NCBI GenBank assembly: GCA_964555675.1
Contig: CAZKTU010000012.1
Location: 1 to 56,556 of the forward strand
DNA: 56,556 bases
Reading direction: 5' to 3'
From: CAIWXH01 sp964555675
Lineage (GTDB): Bacteria > Chloroflexota > Chloroflexia > Chloroflexales > Chloroflexaceae
In this document: in pieces, positions 1 through 9,097 of the stretch
Numbering within the stretch: position 1 is the first letter of the stretch
How the letters are laid out: each line of letters starts with the position of its first letter
Translations under genes and position numbers: made by a program
Notes under the pieces: model-generated
The model's database searches: none
Told to the model about the DNA's origin: nothing
The model's input: only the letters and a program-made list of their open reading frames with translations

Positions 1-1628
1 CCGGTGGGCTCGGGGGTGACAGAGACCTCAGGCGCAGTGGCGGCCGGAATTGCGCAAAGAGTCAGGTTGTACTCGACCGACTGTGCGCCCTGTCCGCGGC
101 CGCTGTGGGCCATGCGCAGAACGTGCGTCCCGGGGGCGCTTACCTCTGTGGTTTCCCATGGGCCGCCGAGCAGCCAGGCATGCTGGTCGCCCTGGTCGAA
201 ATATTCGCCGAAGATCACTCCATCAATGGCCACCGTGAACTCCTCGTGGAGCTGAACCTGGCAATTGCCGCCCGGCACGCAGCCCTGTTCGGGGTGGCCT
301 TCCATCACCCAGGTAATCACCAGAAGCTTTGCGGGGCTGGTCAGCGTGAAGGGATAGTCGTGGCTGCGCGGCTCCTGATTGCGGACCAGCGATTCGTGCC
401 CTTCGACAGTGTGAAGAATCTGCTCGCCCGCGGGGCAGGCCAGGTAGGGCGGCTCTTCGATGCCCGTCCAGGGCCCAACTGGCGTAGCCGTAGGTGTTGC
501 GCTTGGTTGCACTGTGGCCGTAGGCGTGCTGCTTGGCGCAGGCGTAGCCGTCGACGTCGCGCTGGGACTGGTTGTAGCTGTCGCCGTCGCGCTGGGCTCA
601 GGTGTGGCCGTAGCCGAGGGAAGGACGGGCGGCCCAGAGGTTGATGTAGGTGCAGACGTTGCAGTGCTGCTTGGTGTCGCTTCCGGACTGCCGTCGGCGG
701 TAGGCTGGGGCAGCGGAGTGCGGGTTTCCGGCTCGTCTTCGGGGTTGCCGGGCTTAGTAATCGGCGTGCCGATCACCGCAGTATTCACCGGTGAGGAGGT
801 TGGCGCCACTGTCGGAGTGCTCTCGCGGGTCGCTCCGGTCGGCGCAACACTTGCGGTAGCAACCGGGCTCTGTGAGGGTAGTTGGGCTACCGTAGTCGCC
901 GTAGCCTCGGGGCGTGAAGTCGGAATAGTAGTTGAGGCTTGGGGCGCAGCTGTTGTCGGCGTGCGAACTTGCGTTGTCTCCTGAGGCTCAGGCGAGCTCG
1001 TCGTGGCCAAAGGCGTTTCGAATAGCTCGAAGGCTGGTGTGCTTGGAGTAGTGCTCGGTGACGTGGGTCGCAGAGTAGGCGCTGTCGGCGTTTGGGTTGG
1101 CTCTGCCGTGGGCGAAAGCGCCTCGGTTGCGGGCGGTACAGCTGCCTGATCAGGGGTGACCAAGTCGGTGACGATTTCCCAAAGTGGGATGAGCGGCCAG
1201 AGAATGACGGTGAGCGGGACATGGATTGGGAAGAAGGGTATGCTTCCGTTAGCCGCTAGAGCTCCTGGCTGCGCTGGCTGGCTTTGCATAACGGTAGCAG
1301 CGCCGCAGCGCACGGCGTTGTAGATGCCGACGCCATACAACCACCAGTTCAAAGCGACGGAAATCACAAACAGCGCGGTAAATAGACGGTGGGGAAAGCT
1401 GCAGCGCTTGCCAATCGCCGCCTGTGTTTGCCCTTGCTGATTGCTGTGGAGTGCCTCTGCCGATGCAGTGCTCGCGCCAGTGCTCGCCGTTTGCCCCGAG
1501 GCAATTATGATGGGCTCGGAAGTGGAATGTAAGGCGAGAGGGGGCTGGGCTGCACTCGCGGCAGTCTCAGCGCTCCCGGCGGAGTGGGTAACGGGAATGA
1601 ATGGTTCTACGGGGCGCTGCGCTTCCAT
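1..1628 (-). CDS. Membrane protein with P/T-rich linker and C-terminal beta-like domain (partial, open at left edge)
   Basis: The minus-strand frame is open from the ATG at 1628 to the window edge, about 542 codons without a stop. The start has GAGGAG six bases upstream; another in-frame ATG at 1652 lacks a ribosome site. After a polar N-terminus there are two hydrophobic segments, about residues 82-106 and 130-153. A long Thr/Pro/Ala/Ser linker follows (about 165-382), then a compact domain (about 383-530) with several Cys and many aromatic residues that reads like a beta-sandwich. P/T-rich sequence resumes at the edge, so at least one more module may follow. The layout suggests a membrane-anchored protein displaying an external domain. 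I do not recognise the family. Plus-strand frames here are shadows of the low-complexity linker. Confidence 0.75.
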   Translation of the reverse strand, partial: MEAQRPVEPFIPVTHSAGSAETAASAAQPPLALHSTSEPIIIASGQTASTGASTASAEALHSNQQGQTQAAIGKRCSFPHRLFTALFVISVALNWWLYGVGIYNAVRCGAATVMQSQPAQPGALAANGSIPFFPIHVPLTVILWPLIPLWEIVTDLVTPDQAAVPPATEALSPTAEPTQTPTAPTLRPTSPSTTPSTPAFELFETPLATTSSPEPQETTQVRTPTTAAPQASTTIPTSRPEATATTVAQLPSQSPVATASVAPTGATRESTPTVAPTSSPVNTAVIGTPITKPGNPEDEPETRTPLPQPTADGSPEATPSSTATSAPTSTSGPPVLPSATATPEPSATATATTSPSATSTATPAPSSTPTATVQPSATPTATPVGPWTGIEEPPYLACPAGEQILHTVEGHESLVRNQEPRSHDYPFTLTSPAKLLVITWVMEGHPEQGCVPGGNCQVQLHEEFTVAIDGVIFGEYFDQGDQHAWLLGGPWETTEVSAPGTHVLRMAHSGRGQGAQSVEYNLTLCAIPAATAPEVSVTPEPT

Positions 1629-1652
1629 CCTGTACTCCTCGTAACGGTACAT

Positions 1653-2151
1653 AAGGAATAGCAAAGCTTGCCCTGGGCCATGCTGGCCGGGTGACCAAAC
1701 GGACGAATGGCGATCGAATCCGGAAGGGGTGAGTCCAGCGGTCAGCTGTCGGGGGAAGCCACAACCGCTTTTCTACTAATAGTACGAGCGCCAGGCGGCG
1801 AGGGTTCCGGAAATATTGAGCGCAACTTGGTAAAGTTTAACGCTCAATTTACACTTTCGGATCTTAGTTAAAGCCCGGTAGTAACTTTAGCTAGTTAGGA
1901 GACGTGTGTTAGTAGTATTACGCAGATTGGTAAGATTGAAGATGAAGAAATCATTACAGCCACAACCCTGGCCAGATTGTGCTGAGGTTGCGCTAAGGTT
2001 TCGCCCGCCATTCTGTTAGCGCTTTGTCAGCCGCCCTAAACGCGTCCGTAACCCCTTGAACAACCTGCCCCTGGTATACTGTGCGCCCGCCTGAAATGCG
2101 GGAAAGCGGTATCTCGGGCAGTATTGGCGCAGAGGGGCGGCAGCGTTCATC
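1653..2151. other. Intergenic, partly AT-rich, no convincing gene
   Basis: No frame here looks coding. The part from about 1790 to 1990 is clearly richer in A and T than the rest of the window and contains several TTAG/CTAA-like words. It separates the left-edge membrane protein from the transposase remnant and may be foreign or decayed DNA. Confidence 0.5.
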
Positions 2152-2637
2152 ATGGGCGAGCATTTGTCTGAAGAAGGCGACTGGCAGGAGTGGCGCCGGT
2201 TGCGGGCCTGGGAGTTGAGCCAGATGGGCTGGAAGCAGCGCGATATTGCGGCGGCTCTCAATGTGACGCCCGGCGCAGTCAGCCAGTGGCTGAAACGTGC
2301 CCGCGAAGGTGGGGTCGCATCGCTGCGTCGACGCGTCGGCGGCGGTCCTCCACCGCGACTGAGTCAGACGCAACTGCGGCAGCTCGCTGCAATGCTGCGA
2401 TGTAGCCCCAAGGAGTATGCTCTGAGCGGCGACCGATGGACCAACCAGCGTGTTGTTGAGCTTGTCGAGCGTGCATTTCAGGTGCGCTACCATCCGTCGC
2501 ACGTCCATCGCCTGCTCAAGCGTCTGGGCCTCAGTCTGCCCGAATTGGGCCGTTCTCTTCGCTTGCGTCGTCACTTGCGTGGCTCTATCACGGGTCGTTC
2601 GCGTCTGCGGCGAGTTCTGCCGCAGGCGCAGCATTAG
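2152..2637 (+). pseudogene. IS630-family transposase N-terminal fragment (helix-turn-helix part)
   Basis: The 161-residue product matches the first part of IS630-type transposases: a helix-turn-helix (about residues 20-60, with QRDIAAALNVTPGAVSQWLK), an Arg-rich linker, and a second winged-helix-like segment ending in SHVHRLLKRLGLS (about 123-135). In intact members this is followed by a DDE catalytic domain. Here the sequence turns into an Arg/Leu-rich tail and stops at TAG, and no DDE-like frame follows in the next hundred bases. I read it as a decayed insertion sequence. A stand-alone DNA-binding protein is possible but less likely. No terminal inverted repeats could be assigned. Confidence 0.7.
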
Positions 2638-2726
2638 GATGTCAGGGCCGTACCGAGCCGCGCTTCAACCTGAAACGCTCCCTATTTCCTTGGTCTTCAT
2701 AATGGGGTTCGGTCGCAAAGCCCGAT

Positions 2727-2756
2727 TGTAGTCAATGCTCGCGACCCTGCTATAAT
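2727..2756 (+). promoter_or_regulatory. Extended -10 promoter, near-leaderless
   Basis: A perfect TATAAT at 2751-2756 is preceded by TGC, making an extended -10. A weak -35 (TTGTAG, 2727-2732) lies 18 bases upstream. The ATG of the next gene is only 8 bases downstream, so the transcript would start almost at the start codon. Confidence 0.6.
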
Positions 2757-2764
2757 CGGCTCTC

Positions 2765-4939
2765 ATGAAGAGCCGCCTTCTCCTAGTTGTGTCACTCCTC
2801 GCTGCCCTGGTGGCGTGCGCCCCTGTCGGCGCACCCGGTACGCCGCCCGGCTCGCCCGTACCCGGGCCCCACGGCCTGGTCGAGCCCTTCCTCGCGGCCT
2901 GGCGCACCGCCGGGGGCGAGGCCCTCGGCGCGCCGCTGACCGCGCCGCTCTGGGTCGACGACTACCAGGTGCAGCGCTTCGCGCGCCACCAGATTGTCGC
3001 CATCGACGCCGACAGCGCCGTGGCCGAGCCCCTGGCCGAGGGTTGGCAGTCCGCCTACCCCGCCGACCTGCTGGCCTTGCCCGCCTCGCCCTGGCGGGCC
3101 TCGCTGCAGGTGCGCGACGCCCACGACGCCGTGGCCGCCCCTCTCGCGCCCCTGGCCGTGAGCCTGCGCGTCCCGGGCTATAGCGGCCCCGCCGAGCTGC
3201 GCCTCTACGACGCGGCCATGAGCCCCGTCGGGGTAGTGGCCCTCGACGTGGCGGGCGGCCAGGGCCAGGCCGAGGTGCTGCCCCGCGGCCGTCTAGGCCC
3301 CCAGTGGGCGATCGCCGTGCTCGACGGCCAGATCGCCGGCGTCCGCAGCGCCCTCTTCACCCTCGACGCGGCCACCGAGCTGCGCACGGGCGACCCCGCC
3401 CTCGACGCGCTCTACCCGCGGCTGCGCGGCTTCATGGAGCGCGACGTGGTCAGCTACGAACTGAATGGCGCGCCGGTGCGCGGCTATCGTTCGCCCGATA
3501 ACCCGCTGCTCTGGCTGCGCGACCATGTCTACCAGGGCCGCGGCTTCCGCTACTTCGAAACTGATGTCACCAGCCTGCTCGACGCCTTCCGCGCCGCCCA
3601 GCTGCCCGACGGCAGCTTCCCCGATGTGATCGACTTCCCCGAGCGCTTCGTGACGGCCTTCCGCAAAGAGACCGAGAGCGACCTCGAGTTCCTCTTCGTG
3701 CAGGGCGTCTACGAGGCCTGGCAGATGAGCGGCGATGACGAGTGGCTGCGCTCGAACCTCGACGCGATGCGCCGCGCCCTCACCTATATCACCAGCGACC
3801 CGCTGCGCTGGGACGCCGAGCGCGGCCTCGTGCGTCGCCCCTATACGATCGATATGTGGGACTTCGCCTACGGGCCCACCACCATCAGCCCCGATGGCAA
3901 GCCCGCCCCGCGCCACTGGATCGAGGACGATACGATCTGGGGCACCTTCCACGGCGATAACACCGGCGTCGCCCAGGCCCTCGAGCTGATGGCCCGCGCC
4001 GAGGAGCGCGTCGGCGACCCCGCCCGCGCCCAGGGCTGGCGCGACCAGGGCAAGGCGCTTATGCGCCGCCTCAACGAGCTCAGCTGGAACGGCCGCTTCT
4101 ACACCCACTTCGTGCCCGAGGACCCTGACTTCGCCCCCGCCGGGGTCGACCCCCTGGCCCAGCTCAGCCTCTCAAATACCTACGCCCTCAACCGGGGCGT
4201 GCTCGACGACCGCCAGGGCCAGCGCATTGTCGAGGAGTACTTCGGACGCCGCGACTTCGGGCGGGCCTTCGCCGAGTGGTACAGCATCGACCCGCCCTTC
4301 CCGCCCGGCAGCTACGGCATGGCCGGCGGCAAGGGCGAGAACCCTGGCGAGTATGTCAACGGCGGAATCATGCCCCTGGTAGGCGGCGAGCTGGCCCGCG
4401 GCGCCTTCCGCTACGGCATGGAGCCCTACGGATTCGATATTCTGCGCCGCTACGCCGGGCTGACCGAGCTGACGGCCGCCACCTACCTCTGGTACTACCC
4501 CGACGGCCGGCCGGGCATCCAGGGCCCCAACACCATCCCGACCGACGGCTGGGGCGCCGGGGCCATGATCGGCGCGCTGCTCGAGGGGGCCGCCGGCTTC
4601 AACGATCGGGCCAGCCGCTTCGAAGATCTCTTCCTCGCCCCGCGTTGGGCGGCCGACCCGGCCTTCAGCGATGTGCGCGCCGTGGCTCGCTACGGGGCCT
4701 CGGACGGCTACGTGGCCTACCACTGGCGGCGCGGCGAGCGCTCACTCGCCCTGACCCTCACCGGCACCTCCGAGAGCGCGTATGTGCGCATCCTGATCCC
4801 GAAGGAGGTCGCGAAGCAACCTCTGACGGTCACTCTCGACGGGGCCCAGGTGCCGACCCAGCTCGACCAGGCCGGCGAGACGCCCTATGTCGCCGTGCCC
4901 GTCAGCGGCGGGGACGCCGAGATCACGATCTCCTGGTGA
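2765..4939 (+). CDS. Secreted glycoside-hydrolase-like lipoprotein ((alpha/alpha)6 barrel type)
   Basis: The 724-residue protein starts with a lipoprotein signal peptide whose lipobox ends at Cys18 (LVAC). After a short beta-like N-terminal region (to about 200) comes a long domain with the helical-hairpin pattern of six-hairpin glycosidases of the glucoamylase/debranching enzyme C-terminal type. Segments rich in Trp, Asp and Glu, such as the WDFAYGP and DDTIWGTFHGDN regions (about 365-400) and a later GEYVNGG (about 525), resemble active-site loops. The C-terminus (about 660-724) looks like a small beta domain. Likely role: hydrolysis of an external oligosaccharide at the outer face of the membrane. 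Substrate and exact GH family are not readable. It is transcribed alone. Confidence 0.65.
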   Translation: MKSRLLLVVSLLAALVACAPVGAPGTPPGSPVPGPHGLVEPFLAAWRTAGGEALGAPLTAPLWVDDYQVQRFARHQIVAIDADSAVAEPLAEGWQSAYPADLLALPASPWRASLQVRDAHDAVAAPLAPLAVSLRVPGYSGPAELRLYDAAMSPVGVVALDVAGGQGQAEVLPRGRLGPQWAIAVLDGQIAGVRSALFTLDAATELRTGDPALDALYPRLRGFMERDVVSYELNGAPVRGYRSPDNPLLWLRDHVYQGRGFRYFETDVTSLLDAFRAAQLPDGSFPDVIDFPERFVTAFRKETESDLEFLFVQGVYEAWQMSGDDEWLRSNLDAMRRALTYITSDPLRWDAERGLVRRPYTIDMWDFAYGPTTISPDGKPAPRHWIEDDTIWGTFHGDNTGVAQALELMARAEERVGDPARAQGWRDQGKALMRRLNELSWNGRFYTHFVPEDPDFAPAGVDPLAQLSLSNTYALNRGVLDDRQGQRIVEEYFGRRDFGRAFAEWYSIDPPFPPGSYGMAGGKGENPGEYVNGGIMPLVGGELARGAFRYGMEPYGFDILRRYAGLTELTAATYLWYYPDGRPGIQGPNTIPTDGWGAGAMIGALLEGAAGFNDRASRFEDLFLAPRWAADPAFSDVRAVARYGASDGYVAYHWRRGERSLALTLTGTSESAYVRILIPKEVAKQPLTVTLDGAQVPTQLDQAGETPYVAVPVSGGDAEITISW

Positions 4940-5001
4940 TCTGGGCTGAGGCAACGTCTGGCTGGCATCCTGTGCCGACGATCAGGGCAGGTACGGTGTG
5001 C

Positions 5002-5007
5002 TATCAT
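5002..5007 (+). promoter_or_regulatory. Extended -10 box before ABC exporter, near-leaderless
   Basis: TATCAT preceded by TGC lies 7 bases before the ATG at 5015, the same geometry as at 2751. No Shine-Dalgarno sequence is visible before this ATG, which fits leaderless initiation. Confidence 0.5.
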
Positions 5008-5014
5008 AGCTGGC

Positions 5015-6766
5015 ATGTATCGTACCGGGCTCCGGTTTCTCCTACCCTACATGGGCCCATACAGGGCGGCGCTGCTGCGGGGGACCCTCTACGCTGTCAT
5101 CGGCGCCTCGGCGAGCGCCTTCTCGCCGGCCCTGCTGGGGCGCGCCGTCGACGCCCTGCTCGCGGGGATCGACCAGCGCACCCTCGCCCTCTACGCCCTG
5201 GGCCTGGTCGGCCTCGCCGCCACTGTGGCCGTCTTCCGCTACCTGCTGCGCATGCTCACCGGCGAGATCGCGGCCGGGGTCAGCTACCGCATGAGCCAGG
5301 ATCTCTTCGAGACCCTGCTGACCTTCGACCAGGCCACCCTGCGGCAGTTCGGCGTGGGCGACCTGCTCTCGCGGGCCACCTCGGACTTCATCTACATCTG
5401 GCGCTTCTACTCGGCCGGCTTCCAGATGTCGATCCACGCCCTCTTCCTGCTCGCTATCGGCTGCGCCCTCATGGCCGTCACCAGCCCGCCTCTGGCCGCC
5501 GTCGTGCTCGTGCTGCTGCTCCTGAGCCTGGCGGTGCAGTTCGGCATGGGCCCCGGCGTCGAGCGCTCGTTCGACCGCGTCCAGCAGCAGATGGCCCGGC
5601 TCTCGGCCTTCAGCCAGGAGCACCTGAGCGCGGCGCGCATGGTCTCGGCCTATGGCCAGGAGGCGGCCGCCGTGGCGGCCTTTCGCGAGACGAACCAGGA
5701 CTACGCGGGGCACGCCGTCGCCTTCGCGCTGCGCTCGGCCCTGGTCTCTGGCCTGCCCGCCCTGGTGGTGCGCCTGGCCGCGGCCGTGGTCCTCGGGGTC
5801 GGCGGCGCGTTCGTGATCGGCGGCCGGATCACCCTGGGCGACTATGTGCAGTTCATCGTCTACCTGAGCCTGCTCAACGGCGCGGCCCAGAACCTCAGCG
5901 GGGCCTTCGAGCGGCTGCAGCAGGGCAGTGCCGCGGCGGGCCGCATCGGCGAGGTGCTGCGCCGCCGCCCCCGTGTGGCCGACGCGCCCGACGCGGTCAG
6001 CCTCCCGGTGCGCGGGCGGATCAGCTTCGAGGGTGTCGGGGTGCGCTATGAGGACCACTGGGCCCTGCGCGACATCACCTTCGATGTGCCCGCGGGCACG
6101 ACCCTGGGGGTCGTGGGGGCCACGGGCGCCGGCAAGAGCACGCTGCTGAGCCTGATCGCCCGGGTGCGCGACCCCGACGCCGGGCGCGTGCTGCTCGACG
6201 GCCACGACCTGCGCGAGCTGCGGCTCGAGTCGCTGCGCCGGGCCCTGGCCTATGTCCCTCAGGAGACGCTGCTCTTCAGCATGAGTCTGCGCGACAATAT
6301 CACCCTGGGCGCGCCAGGGCTGCCCGACGAGCGGGTGCGGGCGGCGATGGAGGCCTCGCGCCTGGTCAACGACCTGCCCCAGCTGCCCGAGGGCCTGGCC
6401 ACCGTGGTCGGCGAGCGCGGGGCGACCCTCTCGGGCGGGCAGCGCCAGCGGGCCGCGATCGCGCGGGCCCTCGTGCGCGACCCCCAGGTGCTGCTGCTCG
6501 ACGACGCCCTCAGCAGCGTCGATCCGGGCACCGCCTCAGAGATCCTCGCGGCCCTGGCCGCAGACGACGCGCCGCGTACCCGTGTGGTGGTCAGCCAGCG
6601 CCTGGCCTCGGTGCGCGACGCCGAGCAGATTATCGTGCTCGAGGAGGGCCGCATCGTCGAACGGGGCGTCCACGCCGAGCTGCTGGCCCTCGACGGGCGC
6701 TACGCGGCGATGTACCGCCGCGAGCTGACCCAGGCTGAGGAGGAGGTCGGCGATGACGACGCGTGA
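5015..6766 (+). CDS. ABC exporter half-transporter, subunit with degenerate ATPase site
   Basis: This 583-residue protein has an N-terminal six-helix exporter domain (about 10-310) and a C-terminal ATPase domain. The Walker A motif GATGAGKST lies near residue 368 and the signature LSGGQ near 471. Walker B reads LLLLDD (near 495), with Asp where the catalytic Glu is expected, and the switch histidine is Gln (VVVSQRLAS, near 527). These are the hallmarks of the non-hydrolysing subunit of heterodimeric exporters such as TM287/288 and BmrC/D. The stop overlaps the start of the next ABC gene by 14 bases, so the two are translationally coupled and almost certainly form a heterodimer. The substrate (drug, lipid or peptide) cannot be told. 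Confidence 0.9.
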   Translation: MYRTGLRFLLPYMGPYRAALLRGTLYAVIGASASAFSPALLGRAVDALLAGIDQRTLALYALGLVGLAATVAVFRYLLRMLTGEIAAGVSYRMSQDLFETLLTFDQATLRQFGVGDLLSRATSDFIYIWRFYSAGFQMSIHALFLLAIGCALMAVTSPPLAAVVLVLLLLSLAVQFGMGPGVERSFDRVQQQMARLSAFSQEHLSAARMVSAYGQEAAAVAAFRETNQDYAGHAVAFALRSALVSGLPALVVRLAAAVVLGVGGAFVIGGRITLGDYVQFIVYLSLLNGAAQNLSGAFERLQQGSAAAGRIGEVLRRRPRVADAPDAVSLPVRGRISFEGVGVRYEDHWALRDITFDVPAGTTLGVVGATGAGKSTLLSLIARVRDPDAGRVLLDGHDLRELRLESLRRALAYVPQETLLFSMSLRDNITLGAPGLPDERVRAAMEASRLVNDLPQLPEGLATVVGERGATLSGGQRQRAAIARALVRDPQVLLLDDALSSVDPGTASEILAALAADDAPRTRVVVSQRLASVRDAEQIIVLEEGRIVERGVHAELLALDGRYAAMYRRELTQAEEEVGDDDA

Positions 6767-8558
6767 TCAGGGGCGGGGCGCCGCCGCCGCCGCCGAGCGC
6801 TCTGACCCCGCGGGCCAGGACGCCGCCCTGCTCTGGCTGCTGGCCTCGACGATGGCGCCCCACTGGCGCTGGCTGGCGGCCGCGGGTGTGCTGCTGGGGG
6901 CGGGGGCGGCCCTGAACGTCGTGCCGCCCTACCTGCTCCAGCAGGCCATCGACGGCCCGGTCGCCGCGGGTCGGCCCGAGGGGCTATGGCCCCTCGCCCT
7001 GACCTACGTCGGCGTGGCCCTGGCCGTCTTCGCCCTTACGATCGGCCAGGTCTACCTGCTGCAGATCGCGGGGCAGCGGGCCCTGGCCGACCTGCGGGTG
7101 CGCCTGCTCGAGCATATGCTGCGCCAGGGGCAGGGCTTCTTCGCCCGCCACCCGGTGGGCGACCTGGTCGGCCGCGTCACCGGCGATATCGACTCGCTCA
7201 ACGCCCTGCTCGCCTCGAGCGTGGTGATCATCCTCAGCGAGAGCCTGACCCTGTTCGCGATCGTGGCCGTGATGTTCGCCACCAACTGGCGCCTCGCGCT
7301 GCTCGCCCTGGCGGTGCTGCCCGTGCTGGCCCTGGTCACGCGCTACTTCCGGCGGCGCATCAGGCGCTCGTCGAGCGGCGAGCGCACCGCCCTGGCCAAG
7401 ACCACCAGCTTCATGAACGAGCAGCTCCAGGGCATGCTGGTCGTACAGCTCTTCGGGCGCCAGGGCCAGAGCGCCACCGAGTTCGACGGCTTCAACAAGA
7501 CCTACAGGCGGGCCCTGGTCACCTTGCGCTACCACTCGGCGCTCTTCCTCTCGGTGCTCGAGGTCCTGGCCGCCTTGGGCATGGCCCTGCTGCTCTACGG
7601 CGGCGGGCAGGGGGTGCTGGCGGGCTGGGCGACCCTGGGCACCCTGGTGGCCTTCGTGCAGTACGCCGAGCGGGCCTTCCAGCCCATTCTGCGCCTCTCG
7701 GAGCAGTATAACGCGGTGCAGATCGGCCTGGGCGCGGCCGAGCGCGTGCAGCGGACCCTGGTGGCCGTGCCCGAGATCGGCGAGCCGGCCCAGCCCGCGC
7801 GCCTGCCCAGGCTGCGCGGCGCCGTCGAGTTCCGCGAGGTGAGCTTCGAGTACCTGCCGGGCGAGCCGGTGCTGCGGGGCGTCTCGCTGCGCATCGCGCC
7901 CGGGCAGAGCGTGGCGGTCGTGGGCGCGACCGGGGCCGGCAAGTCGTCGCTCGTGGGCCTGCTGGCGCGCTTCTACGATCCCCAGGGCGGGGCCGTGCTG
8001 CTCGACGGGGTGGACATCAGGCGCATGGCACTAGCCGACCTGCGGCGGGCCGTGGCCGTGGTGCCCCAGGACCCGGTCTGCCTGGCGGGGAGCATCGCGA
8101 AGAATATCCGCCTCTATCGGGACGATATTAGCGAAGATGAACTGCGCCGCGCCGCGCGGGCCGCCAATGCCGATCGCTTCATCGAGCGCCTGCCGGGCGG
8201 CTATGACTACGAGGTGCTGCCCGGCGGGGCCAATCTCTCGGTGGGCCAGCGGCAGCTCCTGGCCCTGGCCCGCGCCCTGGCCCTGAGCCCCGAGGGCGTG
8301 CTGGTGCTCGACGAGGCCACCAGCAGCATCGACACGGCCACCGAGGCCCTGATCCAGGAGGCCCTCGACCGCATCCTGCGCGAGCGCACCAGCGTGGTGA
8401 TCGCCCATCGCCTCAGCACCGTGCGCCGGGCCGACCGGATCATTGTGATGCAGCGCGGCCAGATCGTCGAGGACGGCAGCCACGCGGCCCTGCTCGCCCG
8501 CGGCGGGGCCTACGCGCGCCTCCACCGGCACCAGTTGGCGACCCGCCCCGAGGGCTGA
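6753..8558 (+). CDS. ABC exporter half-transporter, subunit with canonical Walker B
   Basis: The 601-residue partner has a longer polar N-terminus, an exporter membrane domain (about 40-350) and an ATPase domain. Walker A is GATGAGKSS (near 391), Walker B ends in the normal DE (VLVLDEATSSID, near 519) and the switch His is present (VVIAHRLSTV, near 551). Its signature is LSVGQ (near 495), not LSGGQ. In the closed dimer this altered signature faces the degenerate Walker B of the first subunit, so all deviations fall in one composite site while the other stays canonical. It overlaps the upstream gene by 14 bases. Confidence 0.92.
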   Translation: MTTRDQGRGAAAAAERSDPAGQDAALLWLLASTMAPHWRWLAAAGVLLGAGAALNVVPPYLLQQAIDGPVAAGRPEGLWPLALTYVGVALAVFALTIGQVYLLQIAGQRALADLRVRLLEHMLRQGQGFFARHPVGDLVGRVTGDIDSLNALLASSVVIILSESLTLFAIVAVMFATNWRLALLALAVLPVLALVTRYFRRRIRRSSSGERTALAKTTSFMNEQLQGMLVVQLFGRQGQSATEFDGFNKTYRRALVTLRYHSALFLSVLEVLAALGMALLLYGGGQGVLAGWATLGTLVAFVQYAERAFQPILRLSEQYNAVQIGLGAAERVQRTLVAVPEIGEPAQPARLPRLRGAVEFREVSFEYLPGEPVLRGVSLRIAPGQSVAVVGATGAGKSSLVGLLARFYDPQGGAVLLDGVDIRRMALADLRRAVAVVPQDPVCLAGSIAKNIRLYRDDISEDELRRAARAANADRFIERLPGGYDYEVLPGGANLSVGQRQLLALARALALSPEGVLVLDEATSSIDTATEALIQEALDRILRERTSVVIAHRLSTVRRADRIIVMQRGQIVEDGSHAALLARGGAYARLHRHQLATRPEG

Positions 8559-8631
8559 GCGATCAATAGAAGGGCCTGGCCCTCCAGATCAAACCGGTCC
8601 CGCCCGGTTGGGCTTGCGGGGCGGGGTTTCG

Positions 8632-8650
8632 GGGAGGGCGAAGCCCTCCC
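8632..8650. repeat. GGGAGGGC palindrome, intergenic repeat family
   Basis: GGGAGGGC and GCCCTCCC form a perfect 8-bp stem around a three-base loop between convergent genes. Related palindromes occur at 21061, 21121 and 46030. It may act as a terminator-like hairpin for both flanking genes. Confidence 0.6.
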
Positions 8651-8678
8651 ATGGCCTAACAGCCCGGCTGTTTGTGGA

Positions 8679-9005
8679 TTAGGCGCCGAAGGTGCGCTCG
8701 GCGGCGATGATGCCGGGGGTGATCGCGCGGCGGGCGACCACGTAGCGCTCGGAGAGCCAGATGCCGAACGGGCGGATCTGGGGGGCGGGGTGCAGGCGCA
8801 GCCAGCGCAGGGCGCGCCGGCCGTAGAGGTGCAGCAGGCGCAGGGTGCGATCGCGCCGACCCAGGAGGGCGATGGCGAGGATGAGGGCCGGCCAGCCCGG
8901 GATGATCGGCAGGATCGCCCCGAGGGCCCAGATAACGAGGCAGAAGAGGCCGGCCACCCGTCGCACCAGGCCCCACATACCGAGACTATTCTTACCCATC
9001 AGCAT
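8679..9005 (-). CDS. Small two-helix membrane protein (PGPGW/DUF454-like layout)
   Basis: The 108-residue product has two hydrophobic helices (about 15-50) joined by a short turn with ILPIIPGWPAL, followed by a basic, Arg-rich amphipathic tail. This layout is seen in small PGPGW-type and DUF454-type inner-membrane proteins of unknown function. The start at 9005 has GGAGGAG about five bases upstream. An alternative ATG two codons on is possible. Confidence 0.65.
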   Translation of the reverse strand: MLMGKNSLGMWGLVRRVAGLFCLVIWALGAILPIIPGWPALILAIALLGRRDRTLRLLHLYGRRALRWLRLHPAPQIRPFGIWLSERYVVARRAITPGIIAAERTFGA

Positions 9006-9097
9006 AGGCTCCTCCCTGTTTCCCGCGCTCTCACCAGTTTAACGAATCTCACGGGCCCAGGGTTGCGGCCCGGGGTGAGATCCTGGTGAGAGATCGC

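Noticed and set aside
460..984. Plus-strand Val/Gly/Ala-rich frame
   Set aside because: It is the complement of the P/T-rich linker of the minus-strand gene, which has start, ribosome site and membrane helices.
4276..6051. 591-residue plus-strand frame across the glycosidase and ABC genes
   Set aside because: Arg/Gly/Pro-rich and crosses a promoter and two recognised genes in another frame.
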